A DNA stretch of 64,000 bases from assembly GCA_902782665.1 (NCBI GenBank), contig CACZOA010000109.1:1-64000 (forward strand), given 5' to 3'. The notes beneath the pieces are model-generated. The model did not search any database. It saw only the letters and a program-made list of their open reading frames with translations, and was not told the origin of the DNA. Positions 9,365-16,058 of this stretch are shown here, piece after piece. Source of the stretch: an uncultured Bacteroidales bacterium. GTDB taxonomy: Bacteria; Bacteroidota; Bacteroidia; Bacteroidales; Paludibacteraceae. How positions within the stretch are numbered: the first letter of the stretch is position 1; each line of letters starts with the position of its first letter. The position numbers were made by a program, and so were the translations under genes.

Positions 9365-9697
9365 TTACTTGTTCTTCTGAACCTTTTGAGGCATTCTGTA
9401 TGAGATCTCTCCGTCCTCATACTCCTTAGTTGCGATAAGCACTGGTTTTGGCAATCTCTCATAGTAACGAGAAATCTCAATCTGCTCACGGTTTTCAAAA
9501 ACCTCGTCAAGATTGTCGTTGCCAATTTCAAACTCCTTCAACTTCTTGTCAAGTTCATTCTTGATATCGATGCTTACCTGATTGGCACGCTTACCAATGA
9601 TGCAAACAGTCTCATAGATGTTGCCAGTACGCTCGCTCAAGCTGTTCATGTCTCTTGTAACCGTAGTCGTAGGTGCGTTGACTTTCTTAAAATCCAT
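9365..9697 (-). CDS. rpoZ: DNA-directed RNA polymerase omega subunit (Bacteroidetes type)
   Basis: 110 residues. Recognised by TTTVTRDMNSLSERTGNIYE, IIGKRANQVS and the conserved EVFENREQIEISRYYE and LPKPVLIATKEYEDG stretches of the Bacteroidetes RpoZ family. It is a small structural subunit that helps assemble RNA polymerase. It sits 29 bp after bamD on the same strand and about 90 bp before coaBC, so the group is probably co-transcribed from the bamD promoter. Confidence 0.92.
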   Translation of the reverse strand: MDFKKVNAPTTTVTRDMNSLSERTGNIYETVCIIGKRANQVSIDIKNELDKKLKEFEIGNDNLDEVFENREQIEISRYYERLPKPVLIATKEYEDGEISYRMPQKVQKNK

Positions 9698-9726
9698 TTT
9701 ATTGTATTTTTAATCTTACTCTCTTT

Positions 9727-10554
9727 TTAATTCTTGTCCTTATGATGCTCGAAATATCTATCTATCTTATGCTGAATAGACTCAACCTCTTTAGCATATT
9801 TAGTAGACGGATACTCTTTTAAAAACGAGTAACATTCGTCTTTTGCATCAATAAATCTGTCATATTGTTTGCTCTCCACACTCTCATCCGCCTGGCTGAA
9901 ATAGCTTTTCAGAATGTAGAAAGAGTAATCTTCGTTGTATCTGCTGTCAGGAAACTTCTTCTTTGCGTTTCTTGCTGTGATTATAGCGGACATATAGTTG
10001 TTGCCGCGGTAATCACCCAAGTTGTAATAAAGTTTCACATTGTTCAACTGCTGCTCAGCCAACTTCTCTTTCATCTCAATCAACATCTCCTTGGCCAGAC
10101 CTGTATTCTCCGAACTTGGAAACTTTGAGATGTAATCCTCCAACGCCTCAATAGCAGCATCTGTAGGCTCCTGATCCAACTTCACATCCGGGCTCTCCTT
10201 ATAGTAGCAATATGCAAGGTCGAATGACTCCTCCTCTATATATTTGCCACGAGGATAGCTCTTTATATAACTCTTTATATATGTACGTGCAACAGGATAA
10301 TCCTCGTTGTTGATGTGACTCTTGCACACCATATATAAAACCTCCTCACCTCTTTCCGTACCTCGGAACGGCTGTAGAAGCGACTGTCCGATAACGGCAC
10401 AATTCAACCATTTTTCATTGGCAAAATACTCTTTCGCCATTTTATACTTGTATTCATTATCAGTACTGCGCTGGACTTTTCCGAATCCACCGCACGATGT
10501 CAAAACGAGCACCGAAACTATTGATACAAGTATGAACGATAAACATTTTCTCAT
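9727..10554 (-). CDS. bamD: Outer membrane protein assembly factor BamD (lipoprotein)
   Basis: 275 residues from ATG 10554, chosen because it opens a clean lipoprotein signal (lipobox LTSC, Cys21) and because the longer frame from 10575 would start upstream of the promoter. TPR-like repeats cover the mature protein (KMAKEYFANEKWLNCAV, FDLAYCYYKESPD, YNEDYSFYILKSY), as in BamD, part of the machine that inserts beta-barrel proteins into the outer membrane. It heads the bamD-rpoZ-coaBC-porD-recN block and is divergent from the potassium channel gene. Confidence 0.92.
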   Translation of the reverse strand: MRKCLSFILVSIVSVLVLTSCGGFGKVQRSTDNEYKYKMAKEYFANEKWLNCAVIGQSLLQPFRGTERGEEVLYMVCKSHINNEDYPVARTYIKSYIKSYPRGKYIEEESFDLAYCYYKESPDVKLDQEPTDAAIEALEDYISKFPSSENTGLAKEMLIEMKEKLAEQQLNNVKLYYNLGDYRGNNYMSAIITARNAKKKFPDSRYNEDYSFYILKSYFSQADESVESKQYDRFIDAKDECYSFLKEYPSTKYAKEVESIQHKIDRYFEHHKDKN

Positions 10555-10562
10555 AAACGTCA

Positions 10563-10594
10563 CAAAAATAATCATTCATATTAAATAACGCAAA
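10563..10594 (-). promoter_or_regulatory. bamD promoter, -33/-7 Bacteroidetes type
   Basis: Read on the minus strand, TTTG at 10594-10591 and TATTTTTG at 10570-10563 are separated by 20 bp, the ideal layout. The -7 box ends only 9 bp before the bamD ATG, so the transcript should be nearly leaderless. Confidence 0.65.
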
Positions 10595-10622
10595 CATTTT
10601 TTTCTATTAGAACTGAAATTCT

Positions 10623-10630
10623 TAATTTTG
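10623..10630 (+). promoter_or_regulatory. -7 box of the potassium channel gene
   Basis: TAATTTTG fits TAnnTTTG, 20 bp before the ATG at 10650. A clear -33 TTTG is missing; a T-run near 10598-10603 is in the right place. It is back-to-back with the bamD promoter. Confidence 0.5.
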
Positions 10631-10649
10631 CACCATAAAAACACGAAAA

Positions 10650-11525
10650 ATGGCGTTAAAAGAGAACATCAAGCGAATTTGGAACTTCATTTCGAAGAAT
10701 CCTTATGTCAAAGCCAAGGCCAATGAAATCATCTTCGGAACAGACACCTACCTTGGCCGTCTGTTCGACGTCATTCTTATCTGGTTCATCCTTCTTAGTG
10801 TGGCGATCGCCATCATGGAGACGGTGGAGATGCCAGACAATTTCCGCCACGGACTCCACATCTTAGAATGGATCTTCACTATATTCTTCACATTCGAATA
10901 TATCCTGCGTCTCTATTGTTCGGAAAGACCGAGCCAGTACGCATTCAGTGTGTTTGGAATAATAGACATTCTTTCCATACTGCCGACATACCTGGCATTT
11001 TTCATTCCTCAAGCCCACGCGATAATGGTGATACGTATATTCAGAGTGATACGTATCTTTAGGATTTTCAAACTTTTCGCATTCATCAAAGAGGGAGAGA
11101 TGATGCTCAACGCCATAAAAGCCGGAATGCACAAAACAATCATTTTTGCTGTGTTTGTACTTTTGCTGGTCACATCAATCGGAGCGATCATGTATCTTGT
11201 GGAGGGAGGAGAAGGAGCCACATTCAACAGCATCCCGGAAAGCATCTACTGGGCAGTCGTGACGCTGACAACCGTAGGTTATGGAGACATCACTCCCGTC
11301 ACCCCGATCGGAAGATTCCTCACAACGATCGTCATGCTTCTCGGTTATTCCATTCTTTCTGTGCCGACGGGAATATTCTCACTTTCACTTGCGAAAGAGA
11401 AGCGAAAAATAAGCAAGACGAAGATATGCCTGCACTGCGGAAGCAAAGGACAGGACAACGACGCCATCTATTGCCGACACTGCGGTGCATTGCTGATAGA
11501 CGAGAAAGACCAGAAGAACATTTGA
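10650..11525 (+). CDS. Voltage-gated potassium channel with C-terminal zinc ribbon
   Basis: 291 residues. An ion-transport domain of six helices: S1 about 38-56, S2 70-88, S3 100-118, a charged S4 with Arg129, 132, 135 and 138, S5 163-183, the pore with selectivity filter TVGYGD (208-213), and S6 222-246. This is a KvAP/Kch-like tetrameric cation channel, selective for potassium by the filter sequence. The tail adds two CxxC pairs (260-263, 275-278; CLHCGS and CRHCGA), a zinc-ribbon-like module. The gene stands alone, divergent from bamD. Gating signal and physiology are unknown. Confidence 0.93.
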   Translation: MALKENIKRIWNFISKNPYVKAKANEIIFGTDTYLGRLFDVILIWFILLSVAIAIMETVEMPDNFRHGLHILEWIFTIFFTFEYILRLYCSERPSQYAFSVFGIIDILSILPTYLAFFIPQAHAIMVIRIFRVIRIFRIFKLFAFIKEGEMMLNAIKAGMHKTIIFAVFVLLLVTSIGAIMYLVEGGEGATFNSIPESIYWAVVTLTTVGYGDITPVTPIGRFLTTIVMLLGYSILSVPTGIFSLSLAKEKRKISKTKICLHCGSKGQDNDAIYCRHCGALLIDEKDQKNI

Positions 11526-11570
11526 TTTTTACGTAGGGGAATAAACACATGAAAAAATCAACATCATCAA

Positions 11571-12248
11571 ATGAAGAAGTTATTAATCCTTTTCTTTATC
11601 GTTCTTCCCTACTCCTTATATGGCAGAGATTTTTGTGAATATGCGACAAAAATTTCTGAATACATTCAAGACTCAGTCCGATTATACAGTTTAGAGAAAT
11701 GGGCAGTAAGATCTAAACCTCTAACAAATTGGGCCATTAAAAACTGTATAAAAAGAGAAAACGAATGTGTGATTGATTCAGCAGTGTGCGATTTCAACAA
11801 TTGCAATCTTGCTTTAGCAGATTACTTTATAGAATACAGAGACATAGACTCTCTTGAGGCTGCCAATCTGGAAGCCTGCTCAGATTCTTGCTACGACATC
11901 TATTTAAAAACCTGCATGAAAGACTGTTGGGATACATTCACAGATGAAACATCAAGAGATTCCTGTAAAAAAAACTGTGATGATATTTTTCCTAAAGACA
12001 CCCTCTTTATTGCGTTAATGGATTCTTGTAGAATTTCTTGTCTTGATCAGAATCCTTTCAAAAATTATTTAAAGGAATATGCAGAGATGGTTTTTAGCAA
12101 CATCTATAAAATATCCGAGCAACACAGTTGGTGTTATGTGATTTGCTATTATTTTGACCGACGCTACAAATTGCATCTGCTATTTGATATAGAGGAAACA
12201 GGAAATGAATTGAAAGTAAGATGTGTTTTGCGTCATTTTTATGAATAA
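11571..12248 (+). CDS. Cysteine-rich secreted protein of unknown function
   Basis: 225 residues. A signal peptide (MKKLLILFFIVLPYSLYG, cleavage near 18) is followed by a mature part with about 19 Cys, many in spaced pairs such as CSDSCYD, CMKDCW, CKKNCDD and CRISC. Such spacing suggests several disulfides or metal binding in the periplasm or outside the cell. No known family recognised. It starts 45 bp after the channel gene and converges with the next gene, whose end is 7 bp away. Confidence 0.75.
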   Translation: MKKLLILFFIVLPYSLYGRDFCEYATKISEYIQDSVRLYSLEKWAVRSKPLTNWAIKNCIKRENECVIDSAVCDFNNCNLALADYFIEYRDIDSLEAANLEACSDSCYDIYLKTCMKDCWDTFTDETSRDSCKKNCDDIFPKDTLFIALMDSCRISCLDQNPFKNYLKEYAEMVFSNIYKISEQHSWCYVICYYFDRRYKLHLLFDIEETGNELKVRCVLRHFYE

Positions 12249-12255
12249 TAGCAAA

Positions 12256-13071
12256 TTAAGGATCAGACGGTGAGATGCCCCCGTCTACACGTTTTTTTTC
12301 GATAATCTTAATTTCAGAGGAATGACCCAGGAAATCAGGAAGATAATCAGTCGTCACCTTGCCTTTGACTACTATATGATCTAGTTGCTTCATATATCCG
12401 GTTTCTGTTGCCTCGTCGTAAACATATTCCATGATATCCTCTATGCTTTCAAATGTGCCGGATTCAATATCTATGACGTGCTCTTCAAATCCAGAGGTGA
12501 CATCATCTGCCTTGTAATAAGATCTAAACAGTTTGAACTCTCCGTTGACAAATTCATAAGACTTGATCGTAGTACCATAATTTAAGTTCAACACAATAAG
12601 ATTGCCATTCAAGAAAATTACACTCCAAATACCGCCTGGTCCTCCAACTGGTGTAAACGCATCTTCTTTTTCAAAATACTTATAAATCTCTCCCGTCTTA
12701 TTCTTAAATAATATTATAACTCCACGGAAATTAGGATTATAGCATTCCCCATCGTCTTTGGTATACCATTCTTGCCTTTCACATCTTGTCACAAGCAGCC
12801 AACCATGTTCTATATTTTTATCCTCAACATCCAAATCGACAACATCCAACAGATCCGTACTGTCTGGCAAATAGGTCAGAAACTGCTTTTTCAAAAAGTC
12901 GAGTTGTTCTTCGCTCCAAGCAGGACAATCACCATAATAAATGTCATGTGGCTTATCTTGCACATATTTAATCAAGGCTCTTTCCAAAGAGTCTTGAGAG
13001 CCATTCTGAATGGGTTCTGCAAAACAGGATAGCGAACAAAGTATTGAAAATATGAAAATGAGGAATCTCAT
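12256..13071 (-). CDS. Exported protein of unknown function
   Basis: 271 residues from ATG 13071, where the signal peptide starts (MRFLIFIFSILCSLSCFAEP; cleavage after FA, or lipidation at a Cys is possible). The mature protein is acidic with short beta-like stretches (GVIILFKNKTGEIYKYFEK, IWSVIFLNGNLIVLNLNYGT), giving the look of a small beta-rich periplasmic protein. No family recognised. Isolated minus-strand gene, convergent with the Cys-rich gene. Confidence 0.7.
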   Translation of the reverse strand: MRFLIFIFSILCSLSCFAEPIQNGSQDSLERALIKYVQDKPHDIYYGDCPAWSEEQLDFLKKQFLTYLPDSTDLLDVVDLDVEDKNIEHGWLLVTRCERQEWYTKDDGECYNPNFRGVIILFKNKTGEIYKYFEKEDAFTPVGGPGGIWSVIFLNGNLIVLNLNYGTTIKSYEFVNGEFKLFRSYYKADDVTSGFEEHVIDIESGTFESIEDIMEYVYDEATETGYMKQLDHIVVKGKVTTDYLPDFLGHSSEIKIIEKKRVDGGISPSDP

Positions 13072-13144
13072 AAAATAAAAAAAATGGTGTATCAAAATCA
13101 AATTATGAAAAATCTAATCATGAAATTCTGAATGGCATTTCCTA

Positions 13145-13215
13145 TAACGCCTAACGGCGTAAAGGGGAAAATCCGTCTATATATTTGCTACCAATATGTA
13201 ACGCCTGACGGCGTA
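13145..13215. repeat. Pair of short palindromic repeats (ACGCC / GGCGT)
   Basis: TAACGCCTAACGGCGTA at 13145-13161 and TAACGCCTGACGGCGTA at 13199-13215 differ by one base in the loop. Each folds into a 5-bp GC-rich stem. They resemble short dispersed REP-like elements; no transposase is nearby. Confidence 0.65.
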
Positions 13216-13307
13216 ATTGGGGTGTTCTTTCTTCAATGATATGCATCTTCCAGAAGTAGATTTTCCAACAATTACGAATAAATTTATGTTATTGACGATT
13301 TTATCGA

Positions 13308-13350
13308 CAAAAAAGAAGATGTATCAAAATTGAAATTCTATTTTGATACA
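13308..13350 (-). terminator. nadC terminator
   Basis: An 11-bp perfect stem (13320-13330 with 13340-13350) whose minus-strand reading is followed by a T-rich run (complement of 13308-13318). It lies 33 bp beyond the nadC stop. The arm word GTGTATCAAAAT recurs elsewhere in the window. Confidence 0.7.
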
Positions 13351-13382
13351 CCCTCCTATTCTTAATTCTTAATTACAAAGAA

Positions 13383-14234
13383 TCAGCACGCTTTCAAGCT
13401 CAAATCCAAGCCCTTGACAGAGTGAGTCAAAGCTCCGACTGAGATGAAATCAACACCACATTCTGCGTAACTGCGAAGTGTGTCGATTGTGATTCCACCA
13501 GATGACTCTGTCTCATATTTGCCACCGATTCTCTCTACAGCCTTGCGAGTAAGCTCAGTGCTGAAGTTGTCGAGCATGATTCTGTCGACACCGCCGACCT
13601 TCATCACCTGCTCAAGTTCATCCATATTACGGACCTCGATCTCAATCTTAAGATCCTTGTTGTTGTCCTTGCAATATTGTTTAGCACGATTGATAGCCTT
13701 ATCGATACCACCTGCGAAATCAACATGGTTGTCCTTCAAAAGGATCATATCGTAAAGACCGATACGATGGTTAACACCGCCACCAATCTTAACCGCCATC
13801 TTCTCGATGATACGCAAACCTGGAGTTGTCTTACGAGTGTCAAGCACACGAGTATGAAGACCGTCAAGAAGTTTGACATACTTTCTTGTCTGAGTAGCGA
13901 TACCACTCATTCTCTGCATCAGGTTAAGCACCAAACGCTCTGTCTGTAGAAGCGACTGAGTCTTTCCCTCAACGTAGAATACGATATCACCCTTTTTGAT
14001 AGTATCACCGTCGTGCATCAAAACCTCAACCTTCAATTCAGGATCAAATTTCTTGAACACACGTAGAGCGATATCTACACCAGCCAACACGCCGTCCTCT
14101 TTAACCAAAAGTTTAGCTTTACCCATAGCTGTATCAGGAATACAGCAAAGAGTTGTGTGGTCGCCATCACCTATATCCTCGGAAAATGCTGTGTTAAGCA
14201 TATCCTCTATCAATTCGTCTTCAGTCTTTTTCAT
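13383..14234 (-). CDS. nadC: Nicotinate-nucleotide pyrophosphorylase (carboxylating)
   Basis: 283 residues, full length. It converts quinolinate and PRPP to nicotinate mononucleotide in de novo NAD synthesis. Visible motifs are EDIGDGDHTT at the start, TERLVLNLMQRMSGIAT, DTRKTTPGLR (132-141), HRIGLYD (156-162), KDNH (167-170), EVRN and the C-terminal ESSGGI. It stands alone here; nadA and nadB are not in the window. A -7 box (CAAATATA on the + strand, 14259-14266) lies 25 bp upstream. Confidence 0.97.
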   Translation of the reverse strand: MKKTEDELIEDMLNTAFSEDIGDGDHTTLCCIPDTAMGKAKLLVKEDGVLAGVDIALRVFKKFDPELKVEVLMHDGDTIKKGDIVFYVEGKTQSLLQTERLVLNLMQRMSGIATQTRKYVKLLDGLHTRVLDTRKTTPGLRIIEKMAVKIGGGVNHRIGLYDMILLKDNHVDFAGGIDKAINRAKQYCKDNNKDLKIEIEVRNMDELEQVMKVGGVDRIMLDNFSTELTRKAVERIGGKYETESSGGITIDTLRSYAECGVDFISVGALTHSVKGLDLSLKAC

Positions 14235-14258
14235 CTTTTATACTTTAATTTGTTTTTG

Positions 14259-14266
14259 CAAATATA
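14259..14266 (-). promoter_or_regulatory. nadC -7 box
   Basis: TATATTTG on the minus strand fits TAnnTTTG, 25 bp upstream of the nadC ATG. The -33 element is weak. Confidence 0.45.
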
Positions 14267-14342
14267 TTGATTTTTTATGAGACACAATAAGTAAAAAGTT
14301 AATTAATTAGAGATGAATGTTTCATAATCAACAGAACATTCT

Positions 14343-14350
14343 TATTTTTG
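14343..14350 (+). promoter_or_regulatory. -7 box upstream of the ORF6N gene
   Basis: TATTTTTG, about 100 bp before the ATG at 14452, with a weak -33 (TTTC) 20 bp upstream. It implies a leader of about 95 bases. Confidence 0.4.
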
Positions 14351-14451
14351 CAATCAAAAGAAACAGCAAATTCTTCATTAAATATGAAGAAATATAGCAT
14401 AAAGTATTCTAATAAAAGTTTAGTCTATTGGATTAGGTGCAAAAAAGGAAC

Positions 14452-15377
14452 ATGATTAATTTTATTGATTCACAAAACGACTCCATTGATGTACATACAG
14501 CGAATGTACAAAATATCGAACGGTTAATTCTGCATATACACGGTCAACAGGTCATGATAGATAGTGATATTGCTATCTTATACGGAGTTGACACAAAAGT
14601 ATTAAACCAAGCAGTCAAAAGAAACAACACTCGCTTTCCAGAACGATTCATGTTTCGTTTAACTCAGAAAGAGAAAAACGAACTGGTCACAAATTGTGAC
14701 CGGTTCGAAAAATTAAAACATTCATCCACTTGTCCATATGCCTTTACTGAACAAGGCATAGCAATGTTGTCTTCCATACTGAAAAGTAAAACCGCCATTG
14801 AGGTGAGTATACAAATTATGGATGCATTTGTTGCCATGCGACATATTTTAATGAGTAACGTTCATATTTTATCTGAATTAGAAAGCATTAAACAGCACAT
14901 TTCAAAATCAGAAATTCATCAATTAGAAACAGACAAAAGAATTGATGAATTGTTCAAGAAAATGGATTTATACAAAATCGAAAACAAAAAAGGCATTTTC
15001 TTTAAAGGACAAATTTTTGATGCCTATGTAAAATTTGAAAATTTTCTACAATCAGCCCAATCAAGCATTATACTGATTGATGGCTATGTCGACATAACAG
15101 TTCTTGAAAGATTATCAAAAAAAAAGAGAGAATGTAAATGTTGAATTGTACACATCTTCTCACGCGCCAATCACTCAAACAGACATCAAGGCTTTCAACG
15201 ACCAATACCCTACCCTCACAGTAAACCACACAACAAAAATGCACGATAGATTTCTTATAATAGACAATAAAAACACTGCTTCACATAGGAGCGTCACTAA
15301 AAGACCTTGGCAAAAAATGCTTTGCTTTTGAAGAATTGGATGCTTCTTTAATTCCAACTATTATATCAAACGTGTAA
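14452..15377 (+). pseudogene. ORF6N domain (KilA-N-like) protein, broken by two frameshifts
   Basis: The first frame, from ATG 14452 (preceded by AAAAAAGGA), encodes an ORF6N domain (QQVMIDSDIAILYGVDTK, RNNTRFPERFMF, FTEQGIAMLSSIL) and a coiled region. Family members continue with a PLD-like C-terminal part; here that part is split. The first shift is in an A-run near 15117-15124, after LERLSKK. The second frame carries LYTSSHAPITQTDIKAFND and HDRFLIIDNK, then a second shift near 15280-15300 is needed to reach GASLKDLGKKCFAFEELD and the stop at 15375-15377. ORF6N proteins are DNA-binding-like proteins common on mobile elements. Either a decayed gene, slippage at the A-run, or a sequence error. 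Confidence 0.8.
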
Positions 15378-15435
15378 TCATCTTCATGGGACTATTCAAG
15401 TATCAAAAAAGTACAGACAACAATCTTCTTATTCA

Positions 15436-15467
15436 AAAAAGGTGACGAAGGAAAAATCCTCCGTCAC
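15436..15467 (-). terminator. Terminator after the 15599-15901 gene
   Basis: GTGACG at 15442-15447 pairs with CGTCAC at 15462-15467, plus a four-pair inner stem and an AAAA loop. On the minus strand the stem is followed by CCTTTTTT. It lies about 130 bp beyond the small exported-protein gene; it is also near the end of the broken ORF6N gene. Confidence 0.6.
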
Positions 15468-15598
15468 AAAAAATAAATGCAATACACTGGAACGAGTCAT
15501 AAAACCCATCCCTCTAATTTAAGGACTAACAAAACAACAACTCAGAGTCGTGAACCTGACATACGTCAAGTTTACATTCACGTCTCCTCTTCTATAAA

Positions 15599-15901
15599 TC
15601 AAAGAGTATTACTCTTTTCTTCTTTATCTACAGAAATATTTTGCTGACGATTAGCAAAATTCTTTTTCTCCTCGTTTCTTGCTTTCTTAATCTCGAAGAA
15701 AGTACGAGAATCAGTCTGGTGGGCTACACCGTTAACCACCACAAAATAATTAGGTACTCTTTCACCTTTACCGTTCATAGTGCATTTTACGTATGTCTTC
15801 TCCACTGATGCTATAGAAAAATCTTCAGAGGAAACTTCTGCATAAGCAGAAACTCCAGACATCATGATCATTGCACAAAGTGCTCTTAAAACAGCTTTCA
15901 T
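15599..15901 (-). CDS. Small exported protein of unknown function
   Basis: 100 residues. A signal peptide (cleavage near AYA-E, residue 21) is followed by a short beta-like region (EKTYVKCTMNGKGERV, NYFVVVNGVAHQTDS) and a charged, Lys/Glu/Asn-rich tail (RNEEKKNFANRQQ). No family recognised. It is divergent from the M16 protease gene, 157 bp away, and has its own terminator candidate. Confidence 0.65.
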   Translation of the reverse strand: MKAVLRALCAMIMMSGVSAYAEVSSEDFSIASVEKTYVKCTMNGKGERVPNYFVVVNGVAHQTDSRTFFEIKKARNEEKKNFANRQQNISVDKEEKSNTL

Positions 15902-15981
15902 TTATTTTAAAGTTGCAAAAAGTTGTTAAATCTTACACTAAAATACCAACAAAAAGTGTGCCAATTTGTCGGATTTTTGTG

Positions 15982-15989
15982 TATATTTG
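15982..15989 (+). promoter_or_regulatory. -7 box of the M16 protease gene
   Basis: TATATTTG fits TAnnTTTG, about 70 bp before the ATG at 16059. A purine-rich AAAAGGAG at 16003-16010 is too far from the start to be its ribosome site. Confidence 0.5.
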
Positions 15990-16058
15990 TAGATAAAATC
16001 AAAAAAAAGGAGTTAAAACATTGATTTTCATTTTTAAGTTTTTTAACATAAAAGAGAG

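Larger units (their letters stand above)
13072..13382. other. Intergenic stretch between the 12256 gene and nadC
   Basis: About 310 bp without a gene. It contains two near-identical 17-bp palindromes (13145-13161 and 13199-13215), three copies of the word GTATCAAAAT or its complement (near 13089, 13321 and 13340) and the nadC terminator. Nothing coding is visible. Confidence 0.7.
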
